Below are positions 44,561-56,048 of a DNA stretch of 64,000 bases, piece by piece (positions within the stretch are counted from its first letter, which is position 1; the number at the start of each line of letters is the position of its first letter). Source of the stretch: Pyropia yezoensis (taxonomy: Eukaryota > Rhodophyta > Bangiophyceae > Bangiales > Bangiaceae); NCBI GenBank assembly GCA_009829735.1, contig CM020619.1, forward strand, positions 26,190,063 through 26,254,062, in the 5' to 3' direction. A program made the translations under genes and the position numbers. The notes below the pieces were generated by a model. That model did no database searches and had not been told where the DNA came from. It saw only the letters and a program-made list of their open reading frames with translations.

Positions 44561-47500
44561 TCATTCGGGGGGCATTACACTGGGGCATACCGTCAAAGCA
44601 CCTGATTGGCTCAGGCTTGTGGCCCAAAGGTTCTCGGTGGAATGAGAAAAGAACCCTCCGTGTATCTTTTTTCTGCAACGTACCGTAGTCCTAGGACTAT
44701 CGGGATGGCGGCCACGGACAGGGAGTTGTTGCTCACTTGTTTTAACTCTATTCGCGCACCTCGCCTCGTTTTGGACGGCGGAAAGCCCGTTGACATTGAA
44801 GCACGGCCCGATCCGCGCCTCGTTCGGTGTCCAGCGCCACGTTTCCGCTACGTGGCACAAAGATGGGCGAATATTCCCGATAGTCGACATTGGTCGCTGT
44901 GCCCTTGCGCGTGACAACAAGCGTGGCTGCTTCAAGTAGGAGCTTGGGTCTAATAATTAAAATTTTCGAATGTGGTTGTGTACCCAGCGGTCGACCACAC
45001 CGTCACCCCAGCTCTCTCAAGAGCCGTTAGGGTCCTCAGACTGCCATTTGAGATGCATGCTGCTTCATTGTCATCTCCGCCGATGACGCACGCCTCCGGT
45101 GCGTTCGTCCTTCCACACCCAACATAGTTTTGTCTCCTTCCCACGCACTCCTGCCCACCAGGCGACCTCAACTCGAGGCACCGTATGCCGAGCTCGAACA
45201 GACCCAATGCCATGGCCCCAGTACATATATATGCAGCCCGTTCTGCAGGTTGTGCTCGCTGGGGTGATGGCTGTTCAACAGCCATCACCAAGTTGCGATA
45301 ACCGTGAGGCTGTCACGGGGCCAGCCGGCCAGAGCCACCATCAGGGCCGGGCGAGTGGCCCAGTAAGCAGAACCCTACTAAGAGATAGAAACCCTCGTCG
45401 GAGCTGCTTGAGATGACGGACACGTCGTCGGCCACGGCGCCACGCGCTCGGTGCCCATTGGGCTTGCCGGACATGGTTGCATCACGTGTCGCTTCCAGCT
45501 GTGGCCGGGCAGAAGTCCAGCCTCGCTGCGTCGCTCAAGCAGGAGATGCAAGAACGGGCGTGGCTGCATGTGGGGCCCCATTGGCGCTCGTCTGGCCCAA
45601 AACTGTGCCGGCGCTATGACTCTGCACAATCTGGCCACACTTTCGACACACTGTAGCGTACAGGATGATCCTGGTATATGTGCTCCCTGCCCCTCGTTTC
45701 CTGTCCGCCTACCACCACCCGGGTGCACGCGTCCACGGGCCCCGCTCCCTGTCCTGGCGCTCGTACCGCCCGCCGAGCGTGGCGCCACGAGAGCAGAATG
45801 CGGCTGCCACGGCACGCGGGGCCATGAACGCCCGGCGCATTGACCGCCCGGGCGACGCAGCAGCTGCTTTTTTCCTTGGAAGAGACAGGGACATTGAGAT
45901 AAGGCTTGGCATTGCCAATCCGTGCTAACCAAAGAGAGAGGACGTCTCTCCACAGCGGCACACTCTGTGACGCGTTCTCAGCCCCACTCCCAGACTCGAG
46001 ACAACATTGGTGGAAAGTGCACGGACGATGTCACATCCAGGTTCCGTGTTGCAAGCAATGTGTGATGAGTGGAAGCCACCTTGGCCCTTCGAGAGGTATC
46101 TGTGATATTCTTTGCACTCAATGGATTCCATGGGCAGGCTGGTATGTATCTATGTATGTATCCTCGCGGGAGGCCACCAGAAATCGCCAATCACGTTGCG
46201 CCCGTGGCTGGGAGGTGCAATGTTTCGCGCGAGCCGTCAGAACCCTAGCGTGGCTAGTGCCAGGACCGCCCCCAGCTGACACCCCCACCACCTCAACCCG
46301 CCGATCCCAAGCCCATTGCCGGCTCGACCTTGGAGGGTTGTGGCCTTCTCGGACCGCAACGTACAAGCCCCCCACTTGAAAGTTGGAAGCGTGCGCGACA
46401 GCCGGGTTTCGGCAACCCCGTTGGCCAGCGTAGCCTGCTATCCCGCGCGACACGAGGCTCTGGAAGCCCCCTCCTGATGGTCGGGAGATTTTCCAGACTC
46501 AGCAGCGTCACATCTCCACGGGATCGCGTGTGCGGGCGTGTTTGTGCTCGGGCGCGGCGCGACCCCTCCCCTACCTGCGAAATGCAATGCTTGGCGCGCT
46601 GCCGTTGGGGACACCAGCGCGCGCGTCGGCGCGCGGCGGTTCGCAGCTGCCACCAGCGCCTTGCGGGTCGTATGTCACGTTTTACCGAGTGGAGGCTGAT
46701 GACCGTACGCCCTCGGTGGAGGGGAAGGCACCTGCTCTCTACTTCCACGTGGGCAGACCCCCCAGGCGCGGATGTGGCGGCTGTTGAGGAGGGGCGGAGC
46801 GGCGGGTGGCTGGCGGGGTTGGGGGGGGGAGGGGGGCGGCGGAGGGGCGAGACCTGCGACTCCTCGAGCCATGGCGGCCGGCTGTGCTGGGGTGCGGACG
46901 GCACTTTGGTCGCGCGCGGCGGGCCTGGCGTCAGCTGGCTCATCCAGCCACCCCCCGCCGGCGCTCCGCCCCACGCCACGACACCGCAGGAAGACCGTGT
47001 TGCGCGCCCCCCCCTCTTTCCCCGCCCGCCCTACCCCACCCCACCCCACAACATCCCCCCCTCCCTACGCCATTGGCCAGAGAGGGGGGGGGGGGTGCCT
47101 CGCGGACAGGGAGTCAGTGGGTGGTTGTGGCCAGCGAGGCTGCCGTCGAGGCGCGCTCCCGCGCATCCCCTTGGGGGTGCCCCCCCGCCCTCGAGGCGGG
47201 GCTGGCGGGGGCAACTGAGTCATCTCCCCGGGCTTTGCGCCGCCCAGGCTGTATTTTGCAGCCACCCTATGCAGCTGTGTGCGCTGCAGCACAGCTGCGA
47301 GCGGTGCTGGTGGCCCTGGTCACGGCGGCGGCGACGGCTGCGACGGCGACGCCGGTGCCCGCCAGTGGCTGAGGTAGCCCCCTGCGCGCCACCCCCCCTA
47401 CCGTTCCCCGGTGGAAGGATTCCCATTTCCCCATTCCGTTGCTGCTTACGTCGTTTCTCCGAGGGAGGGTCGCACAGAGGCTCCGCCTAGGGGGGGGAGG

Positions 47501-48234
47501 GGGGTACGCGCGTGCCGGCGGCCCGCACCACCACTGCCTGGGGCACGGTGGAGGGTGCGCATTGTTGTGGCGGATGTCGGACCGCGCGCCCCCCCCACCC
47601 CCACTCCTGTGCTCTCTGACACTGACGGACGCAGGGGCAGACCCGTCGCCTCGGGCAGGCGCGACGGGGCGGACGTAAATCTTGCGAGACCCGTGCAGGC
47701 TGCCCGCCTGCCTCCTGCACCGCGCCACCTGGGGGGGGGGGGGAGTGAGGTGGGGTCGTGGCGGGGAGGGACTCGTGCGGGGCTGGTGAGTTGCGTGCGC
47801 TACGGTCTACCCAGCACGCGCCGCACACTCGCAGCGGGAAGGTTTTTTTGTGCGAGGACGACCCCGCCACACGCCCCGCCATCACATCCGCGCCGACGCT
47901 ATATATTGACACCGACGCCCACCCGACCTGGACGCGCGACGCCCCTCACCTGACGGCGTACGCACGGCAAGGGCGGTCGCGGTGCTAGTGGTGCGCCTCC
48001 CCGCGTCCTGTTCTTTCCAGGCGCCGTCAGCAGCCGACCAAGTTGGGGGTAGCTTCTACTGGTGCTCGCGGGTGGTGACGCGCTTGGCCGCCGCTGTCGC
48101 TGTAGTGGTGTGCAGGTGGGCTGAGAGGGGAGCGCACACAGGCGGGAGGATAGCAAGGTTCGCCGCACCGGCGGTGGCGACTCCCTCGAGCATTGTGTGT
48201 GGCGCGCCCCCCCGTTGTGTTGGCGGCGGTCGTC
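44561..48234. other. Intergenic stretch without a recognised gene
   Basis: Composition is closer to average between 44.6 and 46.3 kb, then G/C-homopolymer-rich. No frame shows a domain. A TATATATT run at 47901-47908, about 330 bp upstream of the amidotransferase ATG, could be its promoter core. A short TATGTATC-type repeat lies at about 46143-46162. Confidence 0.5.
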
Positions 48235-50049
48235 ATGGGCGGACCCCTCAGCCCTGACTCGTCGGGCGGCGTGGCCAGCCTTGCCGACGATGACCTTAGC
48301 GTTGACGCCGCGTCGTCCCGCACGGGGTCGTGCCCGTCTGTGTCCTCTTCTTGGGGCGCCCTGCAGACGGCCCTCCCGCGCATCCTCATTGTGTCGCGGC
48401 GGCACATGCGCAAGGACAAGTTTGTGGACTTTGTTGGTGAGTATCATCTGACGCTCATCCTGCGCTACGGCGCGTGCCCCGTCATCGTGCCCCGCTGCGT
48501 CGGTGCCGACACCACTCCCGAGGAGGTGACCCGCCTCATCGACGCCTACGAGCCTGTTCATGGTGTGCTGCTGTGCGAAGGCGAGGATATTGACCTCAGC
48601 GCCTGGCCGGGCGCCCTCGGCCCCGATGATGGCGGCCTGTCGCCCGAGCAGGCCGCGGCGGTGGCGGCGAGTCACCCTTCAGACGCAGAGGTGGACGTGG
48701 CCAAGGACCTCATTGAGTTTGAGCTGGTCCGTCGCTGTGCGGCGCGGGGCATCCCTTACCTGGGCATCTGCCGGGGCAGCCAGCTGCTCAACGTGTACCG
48801 TGGGGGCTCCCTCTACTTGGACATTGACACGCAGGTGGCTGGGGGTGTCAGTCACATTAACTATGCAAACTACGACGGCCATCGGCACCCGGTCACGGTG
48901 ACCCCCTCCACCCCTCTGGCAGACTGGTTTGACCAGGCCCCCGCGCTGGACGTGAATTCGTATCACCACCAAGGTGTGCGCTCCCTCGCGGCTGGACTGT
49001 CCCCCATGGCTCACTCCCCTGACGGCCTCGTCGAGGCGTTTTACGACACCACGTTCGACCCCGATAACGGGCGCTACACGGTGGGCCTCCAGTTCCACCC
49101 AGAGCGCATGCAGGACGCTTCGGGGGTGTACGACTACCCAGGATGCGTCGGCGCCTACGAATCATTTGGGCGGGCCGTGCGGGCCTATGCGCGGCGGGTT
49201 GGGGGGGGGGGCGCGCCGCCGGAGCCAGTTGAGGCCGCTGCTGAGGTGGTGCCCCCGCCAGTGGTGGTAGTGGAGGACCCGTCGCGGTCCGCAGTCGACC
49301 ACCGCAAGGGGGGTGTCGGCGTCGCCTCTCGGCCGACGGGTGACCCCTCTGTGGTGGCTGCGCCGAAACCGCCGGCAGGCGCAGCTGCTGCTCCTGCCGC
49401 TGACCGCGGTGCTGCTCGCTCGGGTACGTCGTCGGCCATCCGGCGGGCGCGCTCCCCCCCCGCCTCCCCACGGGTGGTTCACGAGGATGCCTCCCCTCCG
49501 AGCGCAAGTCTCCTTGTCGGTCAAAGGCTGAGCCCGCGGGTCAGCCGCGCCCACTGGGATGCTGTCAAGACATTTGACCTGGCTTCTGCCATCTACCGCT
49601 CCCGCCGCGCATCAGAGGTGGCCGCCGTCACCCGCTTCTCCCGCGGCGCGTCGCTGCTGGCAGCCACCGCGTCGCCTGCGATGTCCCTCCACGCCACTGT
49701 CCACGGCGGCTGCGCCGCCCGCGACGCGTTGGGGGACCTGTACTGTTCGGGCAGCTCTACCACGCACGCGGACGTGCCACCCCCGCCGCAGGTCGACCCA
49801 GTTGCTCAACTGGAGACTGCCGTTGTGGCGGCAGCGGCGGCGCTTGCACGGATGACCCCCACCGAACTGGTCGACGCTGCCGATACGCTCCGCGGCCTGG
49901 TCGGCGTTGCCGACCGCCTGCGAGAGAGGGGGCAGGCACTGGAAGGGGGGGGAGGGCGGCCAAGGCTGGCCAAGGGGGGACTTTCAGACGAGGAGGAGGA
50001 ATCGCGGCCCCAGGCGTGTGTCCCAGCTGTCCCAGGCGTCAAGGCGTAA
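48235..50049 (+). CDS. Class I glutamine amidotransferase-like protein (peptidase C26 / gamma-Glu-GABA hydrolase type)
   Basis: The 604-residue protein starts at ATG 48235 (MGGPLSP). The amidotransferase domain spans about residues 48-335. The nucleophile elbow GICRGSQLLNV places Cys179; the other triad members are His288 and Glu290 in LQFHPE. SYHHQGV and HSPDGLVEA are also typical of C26 hydrolases, which cleave gamma-glutamyl bonds (plant GAT1_2.1, bacterial PuuD). There is no synthase partner domain, so hydrolysis of a gamma-glutamyl compound is likely. About 270 C-terminal residues are low complexity with a helical segment (PVAQLETAVVAAAAALARM), unusual for the family. The gene has no introns in the domain and converges with the proteasome gene. 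Confidence 0.9.
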   Translation: MGGPLSPDSSGGVASLADDDLSVDAASSRTGSCPSVSSSWGALQTALPRILIVSRRHMRKDKFVDFVGEYHLTLILRYGACPVIVPRCVGADTTPEEVTRLIDAYEPVHGVLLCEGEDIDLSAWPGALGPDDGGLSPEQAAAVAASHPSDAEVDVAKDLIEFELVRRCAARGIPYLGICRGSQLLNVYRGGSLYLDIDTQVAGGVSHINYANYDGHRHPVTVTPSTPLADWFDQAPALDVNSYHHQGVRSLAAGLSPMAHSPDGLVEAFYDTTFDPDNGRYTVGLQFHPERMQDASGVYDYPGCVGAYESFGRAVRAYARRVGGGGAPPEPVEAAAEVVPPPVVVVEDPSRSAVDHRKGGVGVASRPTGDPSVVAAPKPPAGAAAAPAADRGAARSGTSSAIRRARSPPASPRVVHEDASPPSASLLVGQRLSPRVSRAHWDAVKTFDLASAIYRSRRASEVAAVTRFSRGASLLAATASPAMSLHATVHGGCAARDALGDLYCSGSSTTHADVPPPPQVDPVAQLETAVVAAAAALARMTPTELVDAADTLRGLVGVADRLRERGQALEGGGGRPRLAKGGLSDEEEESRPQACVPAVPGVKA

Positions 50050-50524
50050 GCTGGATTGGCGGTTTGGGGGTCTTTCCACTTCTTATTGCCATTTTGTTGC
50101 TTCGGGGGGGTTTTTTCTTCGCCACCTGCGCCGGCTACGCCACGGGCGCGAGGCGAGCGGGATGGACGGCGTCGTCCACCTCTGCGTTTTCTTCTTCTTA
50201 TTCAAGACCACGTTGTCGATCGTTTGTTCTTTTTTACCTCGTTTTTTTTGGGACCGCCAAGGCGGATAGGGTTCGATTGCGTGGGGGTGGTGATACTTAA
50301 ACGGGTCACCGTGCACTGGGTCTTGGCGTACGGAGGAAACAACAACACTGACCGTGCAAGCGTACAGACCACCACGCCAGAGCCTTTGTACATGCCGCGG
50401 CATCCCCACCGTCTCACCACGCGGTAGTAGGCATCATCAGACAAACGCTTGTAATGTACTTACAAAAAAAAAAAGATAGGAACCACGGCACGACGCGGCG
50501 GGCATCGACCTCTGCCCCGCCCTC
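50050..50524. other. Shared 3' region of two convergent genes
   Basis: The 475 bp between the plus-strand amidotransferase stop and the minus-strand proteasome stop hold no gene. T-rich runs around 50100-50120 and 50220-50250, and an A-run at 50463-50474, are candidate 3' end signals. Confidence 0.6.
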
Positions 50525-51955
50525 TCAAGACTTCTCCCAGAACGAAGGCAGCTTGTCCCCTGCGAAAAATTCCCTGTCCGCCCCGTCCTTGTCAACCGTC
50601 ACCAGCCGAATAACTCCCCCCGAGCTGCCGTCCCGGGCCATGGCCAGTGCCAACGCGTTCTTCACAAACGTCTGACATTCCTCCTTCGTCATCCCCTCCT
50701 TATAGTTGGCGTCGCAGTAGCCATAGATGTACGTGCTGCCGCTGCCACCAATGGCAAAAGGCTGCTGCACGAGAGCGCCACCCAAGGGGATGCAAAACAC
50801 CTGTCAAAGAGTAAAAAAACACCCCATGGCCAGTGCACAAATAATTGGATGCCAGGATGCGCGCTGGTCAAGAGAACAGAGGTTAGATGGGGTCAGGGAA
50901 CAAGGTCCACACCAAGCCTTCGCGGGTCTTCAAAAGACAGACGATACACTGACTCCACCAGCGCGCAGCCGTCGGCCAAACAAGACGCCCACCATGGACC
51001 AGCCTCTGGCACGTACCTGCCCGCCCTTGGCCGAATCCCAGCCCGCGCAGATAATGCCCGCCATCAGCTGAGACTTGTTCGAGTAACATAGCTCGCGGAA
51101 GAGCCGGGCGGCCGTCTTGACCAGGGGCGGCGTGCCCATCTCAATGACATGCATGTCCAGGTAGTACCTGCACAGAAAAAAAACATACGCATGCAACAAG
51201 GAAGCGAGGAACAAAGGTGTGAGACGGAGAAACGGCAAAGAAAGGGACCCTCTCCCCCCACAGGACAGACAACCCCACCCTCCGTCAAAGGAACTGTTCT
51301 TGCACGCAAGGCATGAAATGGACTGAGGCTTGACCGCCGCACACAATCGGGTCCACCGTCGGTCCAGCACGTACCGCACGTAGTCACTGATGGCCTGCGT
51401 ATCCGCCGCAGACCCCGATCGGCAGCAAAAGATGGATTCGGTCATGGGCGTAATCTTGTCCGATACGCGGTTGGCAATATACGTGCCCGTCGTTGTCCGC
51501 GAGTCGGCGCCCAGCACGACGCCCCCGTCAAAGGCCACCGCCATGATGGACGTCTGCGGTAGTGCAGCCCCGACGCGCCACATAGCGTGCGAACACCAGT
51601 CACAGGAAAGAATCACGACACCCGAGACACAAAGAAAGCACCCAAGACCAGGAGGCACCGGTGGCAGACAGCAGCAGAGACATGTGTGTGACGTGAGCAC
51701 AGATACGCAGCTAGTCGCAAGGAGAGTGAGTAGGCACCCGAGGGATCAGATGACAAGGACAACGACTGGCCATCGGCTGGAGGAAGCGGCTTTCACTAGA
51801 ACAGTACATCGAAGACCGCCGTAGCAAGGACCCATATCCAAACGGAGTCGAGCGAGGGGGCAGACAGGGAGGGCAGGGCACGCGGAACTCACCCCCATGG
51901 AATGCTCCGCAGACATCCATTCCGTCGCGCCACTGGCACTCATCGGCTGCTCCAT
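50525..51955 (-). CDS. PSMB6: 20S proteasome subunit beta-1 (caspase-like)
   Basis: Four exons on the minus strand: 51955-51893, 51553-51375, 51167-51017 and 50800-50525, with GT-AG introns of 339, 207 and 216 bp. The joined product is 222 residues. A 21-residue propeptide ends in Met-Gly, and exon 2 opens with the catalytic Thr1 ([11 protein letters not shown]). Asp17 ([10 protein letters not shown]) and Lys33 (ANRVSDK) complete the active site. [48 protein letters not shown] and [11 protein letters not shown] are beta-1 signatures. It forms the caspase-like site in the beta ring of the 20S core and is self-processed between Gly and Thr1. No damage is seen. Possible minus-strand TATA at about 52199-52205. 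Confidence 0.96.
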
Positions 51956-52817
51956 AGCAACAACACGAAGAGTGCTCTTCAGTATGCAAACGTCAACGTC
52001 ACGTCGCAGGGGGCAGACAAAAGGCTGGGCGGGCTGGCGCGGCAGGGACGATGATCGCCTCGGCAGTGACAGTCGCCCACGTCAGCACACTTGGAGCATC
52101 GGCAAGGGGAAGGCTGGCAACTTGACCCTCACGCTGTCCATGGCCTTAAAATACAATTGCGATGAACCCTGCTGCGTTGAATGCACTTTCGCATCATTGT
52201 ATATAAGTGCAGCTATGGAAACTGTGCGAGCATAACAATATTTATATATCGCACTTGAAATTCATAAACGACCTATGTACCATCTGTCAATGGATGCCGC
52301 AGGCATTCGCTTCGTTGGCACACCCTGCCACTGGAGCAGAGAGTGATGTGTGACACCTGCCCCTCTGCCCGCTGCTCTGATCCGGCCTGGCACCCGGTGT
52401 CATGGCGCTACAGTGTTAAGCAGGCACGGCGCCCCCCCTTGCTGCCACCTGGGCGGGCGGGAGGCCCCCCATGCTGCCACCTGAGGTAGCCGCCGCCACG
52501 CCACGCGGCCCGCCCCCCGTCCGACGGGTGCCACGCTGGCTGGCTTGCCGCCCCGCGCGGGCGGGGTGGCGGAGACGCAGTCGCGGCGGGGCGCGTCCCG
52601 TTCCGCTCCCCGCTCCCTCCTTGGGCGGAGATAAGCCCCGCAGTCCGCCGGCGGAGATGCCGCGCCGGTCGGCAACGACGCGCGAGGCTGTTTTGGCAAA
52701 TGGCAACGGCTATTAGCATTCGAGCTGCGCTTAAAGACTGGAGTCGCTCCCGCCCGTCTTCCCCACTCCCCCGCATCCCCCACATTGCCCCTTCTCGTCG
52801 ACCGTCCAGGCCTCGCC
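51956..52817. other. Divergent intergenic region between PSMB6 and the secreted protein gene
   Basis: AT-richer sequence around 52140-52290, with TATATAA (52199-52205) and TTTATATAT (about 52232-52240), probably holds the proteasome gene promoter. The remainder is GC-rich, with a near-repeat of GCTGCCACCTG at about 52440 and 52472. No further gene seen. Confidence 0.5.
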
Positions 52818-53591
52818 ATGAAGCGCTGGGCTGGCGCTGCCGTGCTGGCCGTGTCGGCCATGGCCGCCGCCACGGTCGGGCCGGCCGCCGCCACCGCTGA
52901 GGCGGTCACCATGGCGGCAGCGGTCCCCAATCCCAGCGCCCCCATGCTCCGCATGGACGGCGGCAGCGGCGGAGGCAGCGGCGGCAACGACGGCGGCGAC
53001 GGCGGCGGCGGGCGCTCCTATGCCACGCCCGCACCGACGCCCTGCCCGCACGACTACCCCTTCAACGCGAGCCTGCTTGGCCAGACCTTCTTCCTCAACG
53101 ACAACTGCTACCGCCCCTTTTTCAGCAGCAGCACCTCCCTGTACCGCACGACCGTCGTGCACCGGCCGTCGTGGTCCTTCCGGCTGGCGGGCGGGGCCCC
53201 CCCCGGGGTGGACCCCGAGGTGCCCCTCTGCCGGGAGCGCTACATCCTCCACTTCCGCCGCGGCTGGGCGGCTCCGCTTATTGTCCACGCTCTCCCCACC
53301 AGTGACCGCGGCCTCATCCAGCTGCCGGGCGACCCCAACAGCCTCAACTCGGACGACCTAGACCGGCTGTGCCCGCGGAACCAGCCCCGCATGACCTACC
53401 ACCCATGGGGGGAGAGCCGCGGCAAATTCCTCGCCACCCTGCGGGTCATGACGGACGGCAGCCGCGCCATTGCGGCCGCCGCGTGCGACGGCGCCGACGA
53501 GGACCCGACGTACGCGGAGAACCCGCGGCTGACTGAGGTGGTCCACTTCCTCCACACCATTGGCTACCTGTACAATGGGTGCAAGGCGTAA
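52818..53591 (+). CDS. Putative secreted protein of unknown function
   Basis: The ATG at 52818 begins MKRWAGAAVLAVSAMAAAT, a convincing signal peptide with a basic start and an Ala-rich core ending near residue 30. A Gly/Asp/Ser linker (about 48-70) follows. The rest (about 75-257) is of normal complexity: PCPHDYPFNASLLGQTFFLN, DNCYRPFF, VPLCRERYILHFRRGW, RLCPRNQPRMTYHPWG and LYNGCKA. Five or more Cys and one N-glycosylation sequon (NAS) fit an extracellular disulphide-bonded domain. I do not recognise the family. The frame is intact and ends at TAA 53589-53591. Confidence 0.75.
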   Translation: MKRWAGAAVLAVSAMAAATVGPAAATAEAVTMAAAVPNPSAPMLRMDGGSGGGSGGNDGGDGGGGRSYATPAPTPCPHDYPFNASLLGQTFFLNDNCYRPFFSSSTSLYRTTVVHRPSWSFRLAGGAPPGVDPEVPLCRERYILHFRRGWAAPLIVHALPTSDRGLIQLPGDPNSLNSDDLDRLCPRNQPRMTYHPWGESRGKFLATLRVMTDGSRAIAAAACDGADEDPTYAENPRLTEVVHFLHTIGYLYNGCKA

Positions 53592-53988
53592 GGCGGGGCA
53601 AGGTGTGGTGGTGTCCAAGCGACACAGACGGGAGGCACACTAAGACGGGAGCGGAGGGGTGTGGGAGGTGAGGGAGGGAGGGTACCAACAGCAAAGGAAA
53701 TACAAACAATGCAGTGAGCACTGGATGCCACTTGTGCTGCCCACGACTAGTCCCTGCTCTTTCCAAACACTCGTTGCTCTCCCGGGGCTTTGCCCTCTGC
53801 TCGCCCGTGTTCCCCTCTCCCTAGTGTCCCATGCCACCAGACCAACGCCTTCCCCGCGGGTGACGCCACGGGCGCCACGCCGGGAAGCAGCACCAGCGCC
53901 ACTGCCGCCGCCGCCGCCGCCACCGCCGCCGCATCCGTCGCCACGACCACCGCCACCGCCACCCGCTGCCACTGCCGCAGGTGGCCAC
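53592..53988. other. Intergenic, no gene seen
   Basis: It contains the 3' flank of the secreted protein gene and a CCGCCACC-type trinucleotide-rich stretch (about 53890-53970). Confidence 0.5.
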
Positions 53989-54456
53989 TGTGGCAGAATT
54001 GGCCCCACGCAGGGGAGCAGAGCGCGCCACACTGGGACGGGAGACAACTGGTCTAACCCGTTCCTCCCTTTGCATTTGATCCCGATTTTCCCTAAGTCAG
54101 GGATACATTGCTTGATAGTAAATCCAACATGGATTTGAGGGTTTTCTGCATTTTATCGTCTTGAATTTTCGTGTGGCCCGGTGGGCAGGTGCTGGGGTGG
54201 GAGATTCTGAGTGGCGAGATTTTGAGGGACCCTGGGGGGATAAGGGGAGGGACAGCGGGGCTTGGCCCTGCTTCCCCGTCCCGACCAAGAAACTGTTGGC
54301 CCACACACCATCTTCTTGTTTGTTAGTGGGGGGATTGCCCCACAACAGGGACCGCGTGTGTGCGACTTGCACTTCTTCCGGTTCCCCCGACACGAGAGGC
54401 AGCCCTTGGGCACCACCCCAACTTGGGTGCTGCGCGCGCGAGTGGTTTTTGCCACA
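53989..54456 (+). mobile_element. LTR of the element C family, isolated copy (468 bp)
   Basis: It starts TGTGGCAG and ends TTGCCACA and has exactly the length of the element C LTRs, but with many substitutions. Flanking pentamers (GCCAC and GTCTC) do not match, and neither a primer-binding site nor a purine tract adjoins it. It is therefore the remnant of a larger event, not a clean solo LTR. It abuts truncated element D. Confidence 0.85.
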
Positions 54457-54560
54457 GTCTCGCCAACAGCCCGTACCGGTACTGGGTTAGCGCCTCCCTT
54501 ATACTTGTCGAGTCCTGGACAAACTCGCGACAAAGGCTTGAGAGTCGACACCATGGGGGC

Positions 54561-55841
54561 CTAGAGTGCCTTGGCTTGCCGATACTTGGCCTGGGTGTAG
54601 GTCATCAGCTGCTGGAAGGTATGCTCTTGGTGTTCCTGGTTGTAGTTCTCAGCATCAACTTGAAGATGTTCAGGAAGCCCTTCCGAAGAGATCATCTTAA
54701 GCCTGTCGTCAGGGTGAACGTTGCCACAAGCCTCGCTCATCTCCCGGACACGGCGGGCGAAGGCCTCTGGAGTCTCTTGTCGCTCCATTTTTGCCTGGTT
54801 CAACTTTCCCACCGCCTTGCTCAGGGAGTCCGCGTCGGCGTAGTTGAACAGGAGCCAGTTGACCGCTTCGGGATAGCTACCAACGGTACGCCCGACGATG
54901 TGTCCGGCTGAGTCCGGGAGAACTTGTGCGAACCGCTGTTCCGCTTCTCCGGTTATCAAGTTGACCAGAAGGTAGAGTGCCTTGCCTTTCGACACATCAT
55001 TTTCGTTACATGCCTTGAAAAACCGGCGCAGGAAGGCAAAGACAAGCGCCGGTCTCTTCCCAGAAAACTTGGGATGTCCCTCGAAGCTCGGCTGCATACG
55101 CCGGTTCAGGGATGCCATCTTCTTGGCCATCTTCCGGGTGTAACCTTGGTCTTGGTTCTCCAGCCGGTAGTTGCCCCAATACGTGACCTTGTTCAGGGAG
55201 GCGTCCCCCACTTGGTGAGCAGGATAGTCAAACTCGACCAGCCTGCGCCGAGTGGGACCAGGGGTCGCGTCCCAGTCGTATGTCTCCTCGGAGCTGGAGG
55301 AACCGGTCTCACTGGTGCTAGAGTGACGACGACGACGCCGCCGCCTCAAGCTGCTCCGGTTACGGGTCTTGGAGCTTTCCGCCCCCTACGACGCCAGGGG
55401 AGGAAAAGCTTGACCGGTCCCAGGAGTCGAGGCCTCAGGTAGACCCGTAGAGCCAGTCACAGCGGCGCCTTTGGTTCCGGTAGCACCCACAGGAAGAGGA
55501 GTATACACCCAGCTGCCATGTGTAGGTCCAGGAGTAAACACACCAGGGGGTGTCCCTGGAAGTTCAGTAGTAGAACCGACAGGAGGGAGTCGTCTGCTTC
55601 GAGCGGAATCGAACGCCGTTGACCCCGGGGTGGCTCCCACAGGAGGGACAGCCGGAGGAACCGGAGCAGGAGGTACTTGGCCGCCTGTAGACTCCAGCCC
55701 GCTACCGGGTGTCGCGCCCAGGTCTGATTCGCCCGCGGGGACAACGAAGGGTTGGACACCGTCCCCCGCGGTGACCAGGGATGCGTCAAGGGACGCAGGG
55801 TCTACCCCTTCGGGTACCGTGGTGCCAGAGAGGGTAGCCAT
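54561..55841 (-). pseudogene. Element D Gag with one in-frame stop
   Basis: From ATG 55841 the frame runs 427 codons with a single TAG at 55386-55388. The first part is Pro/Gly/Thr-rich (PPAPVPPAVPPVG). After the stop comes an Arg-rich tract and SSTSETGSSSSEE, then a capsid core clearly homologous to element B: FEGHPKFSGKR, ENDVSKGKALYLL, YPEAVNWLLFNYA and TFQQLMTYTQAKY. It ends before a zinc knuckle would appear, so the C-terminus is lost. Confidence 0.88.
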
Positions 55842-56030
55842 GTTGGTCTCTTGACTTCCACAGTCCAGTTGCCTGCTTGTCCAAAGATCGTCAGACCACA
55901 AGAGAGGGGTTAGAGAGCCAGGAATGGGATTCCCGTGAACGGGTGCTAATAATTCCCAAACCACAGAAGAGGACAGAACAGGAACAACCCAACCGCTGCT
56001 CCCAAATGTCTCTTCTCAAACACTCCAATC

Positions 56031-56048
56031 CCCTCCTGCTCCACCAAA
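56031..56048 (-). other. Primer-binding site of element D (approximate)
   Basis: The minus strand reads TTTGGTGGAGCAGGAGGGGA next to the LTR, differing from the B/C site by one base. It marks the inner end of the 5' LTR at 56051. Confidence 0.7.

Noticed and set aside
44045-44605. 186-residue Ala-rich frame with MLPS repeats
   Set aside because: Generated by GCC/GTT and 12-bp minisatellites; the opposite strand is also open.
46330-47490. 386-residue plus-strand frame
   Set aside because: Arg/Pro/Trp-rich with no conserved pattern, and comparable frames on the minus strand.
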